Assembly (NCBI GenBank): GCA_007922305.1
Contig: ML677348.1
Span: 15,093,584-15,157,583, forward strand
Source of the DNA: Dermatemys mawii
Taxonomy: Eukaryota; Chordata; Testudines; Dermatemydidae
Length of the DNA stretch: 64,000 bases
Direction: 5' to 3'
The position numbers and the translations under genes were made by a program. Positions 1 to 8,855 of this stretch are shown piece by piece; the first letter of the stretch is position 1, and each line of letters begins with the position of its first letter. The notes beneath the pieces are model-generated. The model had not been told where the DNA came from, made no database searches, and was given only the letters and a program-made list of their open reading frames with translations.

Positions 1-572
1 GCCTTTGAAGCACAGCCCTCCAGTAAGAACTCCAGTGCTGCAACTGAGATCAGAGAAAGTGCCTGAGATACAGTCTCCCCAAATGAAAAGAGGGGTAGCT
101 ACCAACAGGGTGCTCTTCGCAAAGACCTCTCAATTTTGGACATAATCCTCCACTTTGGTCTGAAGTAGCCCATACTTGTTGGACTTCCTGGCATGTTGCA
201 AAACCCATCTGTCTGACAGGGCTCTTAGGGAGGGCTGGGATGCTGGGTAAGGAATTTTGTCTTTGCTTGTTGGGCCTGTGAAGGGGTCTGATGTATAAAA
301 TATGTTCCAATATATGGTTTTGGGGGGAGGGAGGGAGAAAAGTGGTAGTATTCTGGTTTTATCATTATTTTTGTATTGTGTTTTAAATTAATTGGAAGGA
401 CATCTAGAATTTCAGAAAGGCATTCCGTCTAAATCAAAACAAATAAAATTATTTGACCATAAATTAACTGTCCATAAATTACATAGCACATTTCTGGGTC
501 ATTTTCACCTCCTAGTCCTCTTCCTCCTCCTCCTTTGCAACACTGTAACAAACATGCAGTATTAAGGGCCCC
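1..572. other. no recognisable feature
   Basis: AT-rich non-coding sequence. The open frames here are short, lack homology that I recognise and have no splice context. I see no gene or repeat that I can name. Confidence 0.5.
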
Positions 573-732
573 TGACAGACTGTACTCCTGTATTCATCCT
601 TTGCATACTATTGTAATGATCTTTGTACAAAGTAAGCCTTATGAGGTATCATTTGAAAATTCATCAGTTGCTGGTCATTATTGTCCCGGTAAAATATGTG
701 TGGCACCAATGTATGTAAAACTATAATATTCC

Positions 733-742
733 ACTGTATGGT
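733..742. repeat. left target-site duplication of the Penelope-like element
   Basis: ACTGTATGGT occurs at 733-742 and again at 2032-2041, exactly bracketing the element. Confidence 0.85.
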
Positions 743-1157
743 AACAAGGAGTCCTGTGTCACCTTAAAGACTAACTAAAGTATTAGAGCATAAGATTTCG
801 TGGGCTAATACCCACTTCGTCGGATGCATGCAGTGGAAGTATCCAGGGGCAGGTAAAAATAGGTAGGCAGGAACCAGGTTGGAGATAACAGGGTTAGTCC
901 AATGAGGCTGAACCAGCTTGTTATCTCTAATCAGGGAGGGTGAGGTATTCCTCTACAAGATCTTGTAGGTATTCCTACAAGATCTTAACCAAGCTTTCTC
1001 AAAACTACAATACTCGCACAAGGAAATAAGGACACAGATCAACAGAGCCAGACATGTACCCCGAGGCCTGCTGCTGCAAGACAAGCCCAAGAAAGAAAAC
1101 AACAGAACACCACTGGCCACCACCTACAGTCCTCAGTTAAAGCCTCTCCAATGCATC

Positions 1158-1805
1158 ATGAGTGATCTACAACCCATCCTGGACAACAATCCCTCATTCT
1201 CACAGGCCTTGGGAGGCAGACCAGTCCTGGTCCACAGACAACCCGCCAACCTCAAGCATATTCTCACCAGCAACAGCACACCGCGCCATAACAACTCTAA
1301 ATCAGGAACCAATCCATGCAACAAATCTCGATGCCAACTCTGCCCACATATCTACATCAGCAACACCATCACAGGACCTAACCAGATCAGCCACACCATC
1401 ACTGGTTCATTCACCTGCACATCTACCAATGTAATATGTGCCATTATGTGCCCGCAATGTCCCTCTGCTATGTACATCGCCCAAACTGGACAGTCCCTAC
1501 GAAAAAGGATAAATGGACACAAATCAAATATCAGGAATGGCAATATACAAAAACCTGTAGGAGAACACTTCAATCTCCCTGCACACACAATTACAGATTT
1601 AAAAGTCACTGTATTGCAGCAAAAAAACTTTAAGACCAGACTGCAAAGAGAAACTGCAGAGCTGCAATTCATTTGCAAATTTGATACAATGAACTCAGGA
1701 CTGAATAAGGATTATGAATGGCTAGCTAACTACAAGAGCAGTTTCTCTTCTCTTGCTGTTCACACCTCCAGCTCAGCTGCTAGAGGAATACCTTACCCTC
1801 CCTGA
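1158..1805 (+). CDS. Penelope-like element polyprotein, C-terminal GIY-YIG endonuclease fragment
   Basis: This is the 3' end of a retroelement polyprotein. The first ATG in the open frame is at 1158, but the same frame continues upstream to about 1020 with typical Penelope linker residues (RTPLATTYSPQLKPL), so 1158 is not a real start and the fragment is 5'-truncated. Visible parts are a cysteine-rich segment (CNKSRCQLCPH) before the endonuclease, a core with MYIAQTGQSLRKRINGHKS that corresponds to the second half of the GIY-YIG motif and its catalytic Arg region, and a downstream GEHFNLPAH segment. The glycine of YIG is Ala here, so activity is doubtful. The reverse transcriptase domain is absent. 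The frame is intact for 215 codons to TGA at 1803, which suggests a fairly young insertion. Confidence 0.8.
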   Translation: MSDLQPILDNNPSFSQALGGRPVLVHRQPANLKHILTSNSTPRHNNSKSGTNPCNKSRCQLCPHIYISNTITGPNQISHTITGSFTCTSTNVICAIMCPQCPSAMYIAQTGQSLRKRINGHKSNIRNGNIQKPVGEHFNLPAHTITDLKVTVLQQKNFKTRLQRETAELQFICKFDTMNSGLNKDYEWLANYKSSFSSLAVHTSSSAARGIPYPP

Positions 1806-1904
1806 TTAGAGATAACAAGCTGGTTCAGCCTCATTGGACTAACCCTGTTATCTCCAAACTGCTTCTTGCCTACCTACTTATACCTGCCCCTGGATACTTT
1901 CACT

Positions 1905-1955
1905 GCATGCATCCGATGAAGTGGGTATTAGCCCACGAAAGCTTATGCTCTAATA
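1905..1955 (+). ncRNA. hammerhead-ribozyme-like core in the Penelope terminal repeat
   Basis: CCGATGA (1913-1919) is followed by the hairpin GTGGG (1921-1925)/CCCAC (1932-1936) and then CGAAA (1936-1940) and GCTTATGCTC. This is the order of the hammerhead catalytic core CUGAUGA, stem II, GAAA, short stem III and cleavage triplet. Hammerhead motifs are known in Penelope-like element terminal repeats. The first core block reads CCGATGA rather than CTGATGA, and stem I pairing is weak, so cleavage activity is uncertain. The inverted left copy, on the minus strand around 795-840, has GACGA instead of GATGA. Confidence 0.45.
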
Positions 1956-2031
1956 CTTTAGTTAGTCTTTAAGGTGACACAGGACTCTGTTACTTCTGCA
2001 ATTCCAGACTAACACGGCTACCCCTCTGATG

Positions 2032-2041
2032 ACTGTATGGT
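2032..2041. repeat. right target-site duplication of the Penelope-like element
   Basis: Second perfect copy of ACTGTATGGT. Confidence 0.85.
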
Positions 2042-2049
2042 GTTACTGG

Positions 2050-2735
2050 GGCCATGGTTACACTTGCAGGTTTATAGCGGTATTGGTTATAGCTGTCCTC
2101 ATATACAGCTATAGGGAGAGCGCTATAGCGTGGCCACACTGACACCCGCCAGTGCTATAGTGTGGCCACATTTGCGGCACTTCAGGCGGCATTGGGAGCA
2201 GCGCATTAGGGTAGGTATCCCAGCATTCAGCTGGGTGCAACATGCTTTTCAAACGAGGCGGGTGAGGGGGGACGTGTTGTGTGTATGGGGAGGAAGAGAG
2301 CGAGTGGTTTTTCCGTCCTTCTGAGAGCCCGTCAGCGTGTGTCCGTTCACAGAGAAGATTAGCAGGCTTTATTTTCCCATAGGCTCCCTCCTTAAACATT
2401 TGCATTGCTTATCTGCTGAGTTAAGACAGAAACGCTGAAAAGGTACTTCTGCATTCCTCCAGCTGAGTTCAAAAGAAAGGGAAGAGACGTCAATTGCCTT
2501 AAATGGCTCCAGGCATCTGAAGAGGTCACTTGTAGCGCAGTGGGTGTCCACATTCTCGCCGTAGCGCTATAATGAGAGCACTACAGCCCTTATTCCCCGT
2601 GCGGAGGTGGATTACCAGGAGCGCTATAACTCCGAGGTTATAGCGCTCTACATACCTCGCCAGTGTGGATGAGTAGTGAGTTATAGCGCTCCTGACGGCT
2701 TTATAGCGCTATAAAGTGCCAGTGTAACCAGGGCC
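2050..2735. mobile_element. non-autonomous DNA transposon (MITE), TATAGCGCTATA family, copy 1
   Basis: Terminal inverted repeats begin GGCCATGGTTACACTTGC on the left and GGCCCTGGTTACACTGGC on the right (reverse strand). The element is flanked by TGG on both sides (2047-2049 and 2736-2738). Subterminal regions are packed with copies and near-copies of TATAGCGCTATA, a perfect palindrome. No transposase frame is present. A 676-bp relative lies at 54435-55110. The 3-bp duplication would fit a PIF/Harbinger-like mobiliser, which is inference. Confidence 0.8.
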
Positions 2736-3599
2736 TGGAATGTTTCAAGTCTGGTGAGTGACCAAACCAGTTCCTCAAAGATAAGGGGCAAGATGACACC
2801 TCAGCCAGGTGTAAACAAGGTCAATGGGTCATTACCTGCTAACTGGTTATGCATTGGCAAGAAGAAGGATCTGGGCAGAATCTACACCTTAGCAAAGAAA
2901 CAGAATGGGGTTCCTGTCCACGGTCTGCCTGTCACCATATTCCCAGCTGGAAATGCTTCTCAAAGGGAAGACTGGACTATAAAAAGACAAGGAAAACACC
3001 CCAACGCACCCCCCTTCCTAGCTCTCTCTATTGAGTCACTGCACCGTAAGAAACAAAGGAAGCAGCCATTAAAACAGAAGGAGGGATCCTGACTTAAAAA
3101 GTTTGGCCAGGAAGTCTGTAGCGAGCATGTGGTGAGAAAACTTTGAGTTTAACGTAAGTTAAGTTAGGCACTACTGTAGCTGCATTTTATCTTTATTTTT
3201 ATGGTAAGCATTTCTGACTTTTATGCCTCATTACTTGCATTCAGTTAAAATCTCCCTCTCTGTAGCTAATAACTTGTTTTATTGTTTGATCTAATCCAAT
3301 ATGTTTAAATTTAAGTGTTTATGAAATTCCATTTGGAACAACACAATCTGTGCATATCATTTATATTAATAAAACGAGAGCCTTCATAGAAGCTACATTG
3401 TCCAGGACAGGGCTGGGCAGTACACAATGCACACTTGTGCCAGGGGAAATCCAGGGCTGGGCTAGGAGGGGCTGCACTGCGGGTCACCCCCACAGTATGA
3501 CCAAGGCTGGAGAGAGCCAGAGTATATATAAACGGTGTGTGGCGGGCAGGTGGCACTTGCACACAGACGCTTAGCGTGTGGTCTGCATGCTGGGAGCTC

Positions 3600-4279
3600 C
3601 TTTAGCAGGGGCATTGCGAGGCACCCACAGTTGCAGGGCAGGTGTGAGATACTCGTCCCTCTGGCTTGTCCCCTAGGCAAGGGGAGCTGCCCCAGCAAGG
3701 GCGGCGCGCTGTGACACCCCCACCTCCTGCACAGCGCAGGTGGGAGTGGGGCTGCCTCGCCCCGCACGCGGCACACACATGACCCTCCACCCTCCACCGC
3801 GCTCCTCCTTTCAGTCCCTGCCTCTTGGCCCACAGCGTATCCGGTTTGCGCACGTGCAGTAAATTGCGTTGGGGGCTGGGGTGGCGACAGAGCGCACGCG
3901 CACTTGATTTTCTATCCCCCTGGTGTGGCACTTCCATAAGTGCCGCCAAGTTAGCTTGCTATAATACGCATGCGTGCTCACTTCACACTCCCCTCAACAG
4001 TGGCCGCCGTAAAGAGGCGCGGTCTCGGGCCGGGCATGCGCAGTATGCACCGGGGGGGGGGAGAAAGCGTGCGGCGTGCCCGCGCACGCGCACTAGGTGT
4101 CGGTACGCAGCTTGTAGGTTAGGTCGTCTGTCCGGGCTGCTGCGCCTGCGCAGTCGCTGCTCTGTGGCTCCCTGTTCGGAGCCGCCCGGAGCGGGACGGA
4201 GGGTCCGGGCGGGAGCAGCAGCAGCAGGGCCCTGCGGGCCGGTCCCGCCGCCGCTTCCTCCTCGCTGACGCTGCTGGTG
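3600..4279 (+). promoter_or_regulatory. RFXAP: CpG-rich promoter and 5' leader of RFXAP
   Basis: GC and CpG content rise sharply from about 3600 and remain high through the first exon. GCATGCGCAG at 4034-4043 and TGCGCCTGCGCAG at 4141-4153 match the NRF-1 recognition pattern; a third partial match (CGCATGCGTGC) is near 3967. There is no clear TATA box next to the exon, which is usual for a CpG-island housekeeping promoter. The transcription start is not determined. Confidence 0.7.
4118..4279 (+). other. RFXAP: open frame upstream of the RFXAP ATG, no ATG of its own
   Basis: The RFXAP frame stays open from 4118, after TAG at 4115-4117, to the ATG at 4280. The last codons before the ATG read SSSLTLLV, close to the mammalian residues preceding MQPC as I remember them. 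No in-frame ATG exists in this stretch. The N-terminus is therefore shorter than in mammals, starts at a non-AUG codon, or is supplied by an upstream exon that I cannot see. Confidence 0.55.
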
Positions 4280-4723
4280 ATGCAGCCGTGCAGCGGCGAC
4301 GAGGCGGCGGCGGCGGCCGGGGGCCTCGGTCGGCAGCAGGGCCCCGCGCAGGCCCCGGACTCCGCCGGCGGCCTCGTGTTCCTGTGCGAGCTGGGCGAGG
4401 GGGACGCGGCCGAGGAGGGCGAGCCGGGGGGCGGCGAGAGCACGGCCAGCCCCGAGGAGCTGGAGGACGAGGAGGCGGCGGCGGCCTCCGGCGGGGAGGC
4501 TGCCCCGGGGGGCGGGGGCTGCAAGAGCTGCACGTACCAGGGCTGCCGCGAGACCACCACGCAGGTGGCGAAGCAGCGCAAGCCCTGGATGTGCAAACGC
4601 CACCGCAACAAGATGTACAAGGACAAGTACAAGCGCAAGAAGAGCGACCAGGCCCTGGGCGGGGCCGGGGCGCCCCCAGCGCAGGGCGGGGCAGCCACCC
4701 CGGGGGGCAGCGCCCGGGCCGAG
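4280..4723 (+). CDS. RFXAP: RFXAP coding exon 1
   Basis: This exon encodes residues 1-148. An Ala/Gly/Glu-rich acidic region (about residues 1-80) is followed by CTYQGC, MCKRH and a lysine-rich stretch to KKSDQAL. The four residues C84, C89, C105 and H108 have a zinc-binding-like spacing, which is inference. The exon ends after a complete GAG codon at the donor GTGAGG (4724). The ATG has G at -3 and is the only in-frame ATG downstream of the stop at 4115 that precedes the conserved MQPC. Confidence 0.93.
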
Positions 4724-7700
4724 GTGAGGGGTTAGTGCCCGGCTCAGCGCTGTGCCACGGTGCCGAGGTACTAGGACAGGGATTGGCGGGGGGAAGCCGC
4801 TCACACGCCCACTTAGCAACACCCCGAATCGCTTGAGCTAAGGGTGAGTTGCAGGGAATCAACTTTTCGGTGAGCGCCCCCATTGGAAGGGGGTGAGACC
4901 CAGCCTGCCATGGTGTGCTGCTGTTACAGGTGTCGGGGAGCGCCACCGCCCACACTGGAGAGCCACGTAACTCTCCTAGTTCTCCTCTCCACGAAGGTAC
5001 AGATAGTGTGACCAGACAGCAAATGTGAAAAATCGGGACGGGGGGGTGATAGGAGCCCATATAAGAAAAAGACCCCAAAATTGGGACTATCCCTATAAAA
5101 TCAGGGCATCTGGTCACCCTAGGTACAGATGGCGTGCAGAATAGCACTAGTTCTTTGCATTGCCTGCCTAGCTTTTCATCTGCTCCTACTCCCAACACAA
5201 AGTGAGTTCTTTCTAAGAGCCTGTCAGCGTGGTATGATTTCCTGTCCTGTTCTAATTATCTAAGCATGTTTGTGATGGCCCAGGTAGTTCCAATAATAGT
5301 AATTCTCATGTATCAGAGGGAAATCCACACCCCTCTTATAGACTGAGGCCACTCTGCTGGGGAAAGCCTTGCAGAGAATAACTTTTTGGCCATCTGCTTT
5401 TCTGCTCCCCTCTCCCTGCCCCCTCTGTTACACTTATGAAACCCTCTCAGTATGCTTGGTCCTTGTATAATAGTTTAGAGTGGTAACCATGTTAGTCTGT
5501 ATCAGCAAAAACAAAGTGTCCTTGTGGCACCTTAGAAACTAACACATTTATTTTTATTTGTGGGTTTTAACCCATGAAAGCTTATGCCCAAAAAGATGTG
5601 TTAGTCTCTAAAGTGCGACAAGGACTCCTAGTGTTTTTTTTATAATACTTTAAACATTCAGACTCTATACAATGTAGTCTCTAGTTGCCATACTTTTTAT
5701 AAGGAGGTTGGAGGAGCGAGGGCACTGCAGGTTCAGGGGAGGGGCAAAAAGGGATGGAGTGGGGGCAAGGCCTGCAGCAGAGCCAGGGGTTGAGCAGTGA
5801 GCACCTCCCGGCACATTGGAAAGTTGTCACCTGTAGTTCCAGCCCTGGAGTTGGTGCCTATTCAAGGAGCTGCATGTGGCTCTGGAACCACAAATTGGCC
5901 ACTCCTGTCCTAATAGGTTTCTTTCATTTTTTTTTTTTTCCCTTCAGAGTAGCAGATGCTAGGATAGATATTCGCCTGATCACTTTCATTTGGAAGAATA
6001 GTTAAACTTTACAGGGTGGGATGCCTCAGGCCAGAGAGAAACCAGTGTGAGGAATCTGCAGGATATTGTGAAATTAGCACCTTATCTGTGCTGAAATGTG
6101 GCTAGAATTGCCCCAGCTGTGAATATAGCCTGACCTGCCCCCCAACCTGCTCTAGATTCTCTGGACACAGATTATTTTCATGGAAATATGGTTAAAAAGT
6201 ATGGAGGGAACAACTGGGCTGTTTCAAATTACTTAATTTTTAACCAAATAGATGAAAGTTTTATTAGCTAGCTGTGGTAACTTGGTTAGGAGTCTAATTT
6301 AGAAATCTAATTCACCAGTTTCTGGAGTTGTGCTCACTATGGTGAGTGGAGATTGGAAGCTTTATGGAGGGAAAAGGGGAAAAATAGAACATTGGGTGGA
6401 TTCTTTACCTCTCTGGCACACCTTATTTCCTTCCACAGATTAGGAAGGGGAAGCAGGCCCTTTTATTCTGAGATTTTTCCTGTAGAAATGAAAATGCATT
6501 GTAATGACAAAGCACATAACATCTATCTTTGTTCTTGTATTTTGTCTCTTATGTCCAGGATTGCATTGACAGTTCAGTTTCTGTTACAAAACAAAGAACA
6601 GGGTCTATTGGTGATCGCCCAGCAAGACCTACACTTTTAGAACAAGTATTGAATCAGAAAAGGCTGGTAAGTACTCTGGCTTCACAAGGCTGAAAATCGT
6701 AGGGTTGCATTTTGAGAACCAGTTTTTGAAAAAGTTCTATTGCTCGTTCCTTTTCTTAAAGTTACATATAGAACAGGTATCGGCAATCTTGGCACACGGC
6801 CCCGCTGGTTTGTTTATTTGCTGGTTTGCTGATCGCGGCTCCCACTGGCCACAGTTCGCTGTCCTGGTCCAATGGAGGCTGTGGGAAGCGGTAGCCCAGC
6901 ATCGCACTGTTTTCCGCAGCCCCATTGGACCAGGACAGCGAACTGTGGCCAGTGGGAGCCGCGATCGGCGAACCAGCAAGTAAACAAACTGGCTGGGCCT
7001 GCTAAGGGTGCTTACCCTGCAGTGCCATGTGCCAAGGTTGCCGATCCTAATATAGAATATGTATTGAAAGTTATTGGTTCTTCTCTGGAAACTTGGAAGT
7101 CAGTAGATTGCTGTTATGCATTACATAGTTATATAAGCAAGTTTTAAAAAACTGAAATATCAGAGTAGACATGAAAGGTGCACATTTTGATAGCTGCTCA
7201 GAACACAAATATGAATAATGAGAAGAGTATACGAATCACAGTTACATTAGTTGCACGTGGACATTTCTGTACTATTAGAGAAATCTGTAGTTCATTCTTT
7301 GGGCAGATTCTGCGGTCCTTTTTTCAGAGACTTTCATCGTCAAAATATCTGGGACCTGGAGTCCTCCATTTTAACCATGCACATAGGTGCCTAAAGACAC
7401 TTGCAGCATAATAATCAGGGCCAGTTATACTGCTTTTCAATGTTAATGGAGGTAGTAGATGAGCACATCTTTCAGTCTTGATTCAGTTAACTGGAGGTGG
7501 CATTAGTGTTGACTCAGTTTGTTTTCTGGAGGTATTGTAATGATGAAAACGGTTCCTACTTTGGTGTGTTTTGTGGGCATGTTTTGTAATATGTTAATTT
7601 CACTGAACTCCCATTTATAAGGTATTGTGAAAAACTGATATAATGCATAGTCCACAAATAAAGGGATTTTTTTCTATGCTAAATATTTTGGTGTCAATTT

Positions 7701-7837
7701 AAAAAATCCTCTTTTCTTTCTTTAAGTCATTATTAAGAAGTCCGGATGTGGTACAGTTTCTGCAGAAACAGCAGCAACTGCTAAGTCAACAGGCTTTGGA
7801 ACAAAGGCAGCAACAGTTTCCAGGCGCACCTGTGTGA
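4280..7837 (+). CDS. RFXAP: RFXAP, regulatory factor X-associated protein (genomic coding span, three exons)
   Basis: RFXAP is one of three subunits, with RFX5 and RFXANK, of the nuclear RFX complex that binds the X box of MHC class II promoters. Coding exons are 4280-4723, 6559-6666 and 7727-7837. All junctions are phase 0 with GT-AG introns, giving 220 residues from the ATG. Recognition rests on the central basic block (QVAKQRKPWMCKRHRNKMYK, residues 96-115), the exon 2 segment GDRPARPTLLEQVLNQKRL and the Gln-rich C-terminus (residues 185-220), which in the family is the part needed for complex assembly. The human protein is about 270 residues. The difference is mainly a shorter N-terminus and a shorter segment after the basic block. 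The gene converges on SMAD9, as I recall for human. The frame is intact with no stops. Confidence 0.93.
5005..5120. mobile_element. 116-bp MITE with 10-bp target duplication
   Basis: Terminal inverted repeats are AGTGTGACCAGA on the left and AGGGTGACCAGA on the right (reverse strand). The perfect 10-bp duplication AGGTACAGAT sits at 4995-5004 and 5121-5130. The body is partly self-complementary (aaaatcgggacg against ccaaaattgggactatccc). It lies in RFXAP intron 1. Duplications of 9-11 bp are usual for Mutator-like elements, so a Mutator-type mobiliser is inferred. Confidence 0.8.
5474..5640. mobile_element. Penelope-like terminal repeat fragment, palindromic
   Basis: The left half carries ccttgtggcaccttagaaactaacacattta. 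The right half carries its inverse (tgtgttagtctctaaagtgcgacaaggactcc), preceded by gtgggttttaacccatgaaagcttatgccc, the same block as in the element at 743-2031. The GATGA part of the hammerhead-like core is missing here. No coding sequence is present. It is inside RFXAP intron 1. Confidence 0.65.
5700..5907. mobile_element. hAT-type MITE, truncated
   Basis: The right end (caaattggccactcctg) and the body (gcctgcagcagagccaggggttgagcagtgagcacc; gtcacctgtagttccagccctggagt) match the more complete copy at 52497-52898. The left terminus is missing or degraded. Confidence 0.7.
6559..6666 (+). CDS. RFXAP: RFXAP coding exon 2
   Basis: This 36-codon, phase 0-0 exon has acceptor TTATGTCCAG (ending 6558) and donor GTAAGT (6667). 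It encodes residues 149-184. The segment KQRTGSIGDRPARPTLLEQV is strongly conserved in the family; the first eleven residues are more divergent. Confidence 0.93.
6774..7049. mobile_element. hAT MITE with long internal palindrome
   Basis: The termini are CAGGTATCGGCAATCTTGGC and, on the reverse strand, TAGGATCGGCAACCTTGGC. A perfect 8-bp duplication ATATAGAA lies at 6766-6773 and 7050-7057, diagnostic of hAT. The core holds inverted arms of roughly 50-60 bp (about 6831-6885 against 6915-6970, gatcgcggctcccactggcc and its complement). It is located in RFXAP intron 2. Confidence 0.88.
7727..7837 (+). CDS. RFXAP: RFXAP coding exon 3 and stop
   Basis: The acceptor is tttctttaag ending at 7726. 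The exon encodes 36 residues beginning SLLRSPDVVQFLQKQQQLL and a Gln-rich tail, ending at TGA 7835-7837. This is the family's C-terminal helix region. Confidence 0.94.
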   Translation, partial: SLLRSPDVVQFLQKQQQLLSQQALEQRQQQFPGAPV

Positions 7838-8664
7838 TGGGGACAAAGATCTGCAGCAGAATCTCATGCTGAAGTGGTAGAGGGATATGTATCTGACATA
7901 AGTGAAAAAAGACAAGTTAAATATTAAGATGGAAGACTAAATTTGCTGCTGCTGTATTATACCTGTATTGTTCTGTAGTTGGACTTTTGGGGTTCTGAGC
8001 TGCATGGATGTCCACAAATTTGTGAGCAAATCAGGAGGAATCTGGTTCCCCATTCTGTTTCAGAAATATAATTTATTCATAATTTTTTATATAAATATCA
8101 TTGTATCGGTAATCCTTACATAACCCCCTACTCCTACCAAAGTCTTCCATTATAACCTAGACACTTCGCTATGTGAAAGATTTCATAGCTTCAGTGTAGT
8201 CACTCTTTGATGACAATCATTGAAGAAATATAGGCAATTACTTTCTGTGGAAGTTGTGAAATAAAAAAAGTACTGACTTTGAGCCAGCCCAGTAAGATGA
8301 CATGCAGCATATTGCTCAGGGATATAGGAGGACTGGAGTCATTAGATTCTGTTGCACTACCAGTTAAAGACAAAATAATGCCATGCAGTAGCTGCACTAA
8401 TGGCTAAGAGTGTAAGTCATTGGTTGATCCTGTTGGTGTGTGTCCATAATTCACAAGTCTAGCTAGATTGGAGTGTTTAACCACTCTCTCTAAAAGAAGT
8501 GCTACAGGGCTGTAACCAGCATAATGGGTAGTTTGAAGGAATTGATGTGGAAAATAGCACCAGAATGAATAGAAGGGAGAGATTGCCATTTAAAGGAAGA
8601 ACTAAACTGCAAAACAGAAAATAACTTAAGGTTTTTTCATTATTTACATGGCCTTCCAATATCC
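7838..8664 (+). other. RFXAP: RFXAP 3' untranslated region (probable) and flank
   Basis: AT-rich sequence follows the stop. The first AATAAA is at 8260-8265 and another is at 9039-9044. Which one is used cannot be told from sequence alone. No other gene is seen. Confidence 0.45.
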
Positions 8665-8847
8665 CAGGGATCGGCAACTTTGGCACATGGCACTGCAAGG
8701 TAAGCACCCTTCACAGTCCTTGCCAGTTCACCGATTGCGACTCTCACTGGCCGTGGTTTGTCGTCCCGGTCCAATGGGGTCTGCGGGAAGCAGCGACACT
8801 AAGGGTGATTACCCTGCAGTGCCACATGCCAAGGTTGCAAATCCTTG
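8665..8847. mobile_element. hAT MITE, same family as 6774-7049, internally deleted
   Basis: It starts CAGGGATCGGCAACTTTGGC and ends GCCAAGGTTGCAAATCCTTG. An 8-bp duplication CAATATCC is at 8657-8664 and 8848-8855. The middle shares ctcactggccgtggtttgtcgtcccggtccaatgg with the longer copy. Confidence 0.85.
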
Positions 8848-8855
8848 CAATATCC

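Larger units (their letters stand above)
743..2031 (+). mobile_element. Penelope-like retroelement, 5'-truncated, with inverted terminal repeats
   Basis: The element contains the end of a Penelope-type polyprotein with a GIY-YIG endonuclease domain. About 220 bp at its left end (743-965) is the reverse complement of its right end (about 1800-2015); both carry the gataacaagctggttcagcctcattggactaaccctgtta block and the cccacgaaagcttatgctc block. Inverted terminal copies of this kind are typical of truncated Penelope-like insertions. A perfect 10-bp duplication flanks it. It interrupts the LTR-like repeat, so it is younger than that repeat. Confidence 0.85.
573..3600 (+). mobile_element. old LTR-like repeat, split by two younger insertions
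   Basis: The sequence beginning TGACAGACTGTACTCC at 573 matches the start of a second copy at 22903. Blocks after 3210 (taataacttgttttat, attaataaaacgagagcc, tgtccaggacagggctgggcagtac) match the later part of that copy. This copy is therefore in three pieces: 573-742, 2042-2049 and about 2736-3600, separated by a Penelope-like element and a MITE. No coding capacity is visible. TG at the start and CA at the end of the other copy suggest an LTR. The 3' limit near 3600 is approximate because the sequence grades into the GC-rich RFXAP promoter. Confidence 0.6.

Noticed and set aside
50..310. 86-codon minus-strand frame at the window start
   Set aside because: No recognisable homology or signal; length is within chance expectation.
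1352..1678. Minus-strand frame opposite the Penelope endonuclease
   Set aside because: Shadow of the GIY-YIG coding frame.
3462..5198. Large minus-strand open frames across the RFXAP first exon and CpG island
   Set aside because: GC-rich DNA lacks stop codons in all frames; the plus frame has clear RFXAP homology and splice sites, the others do not.
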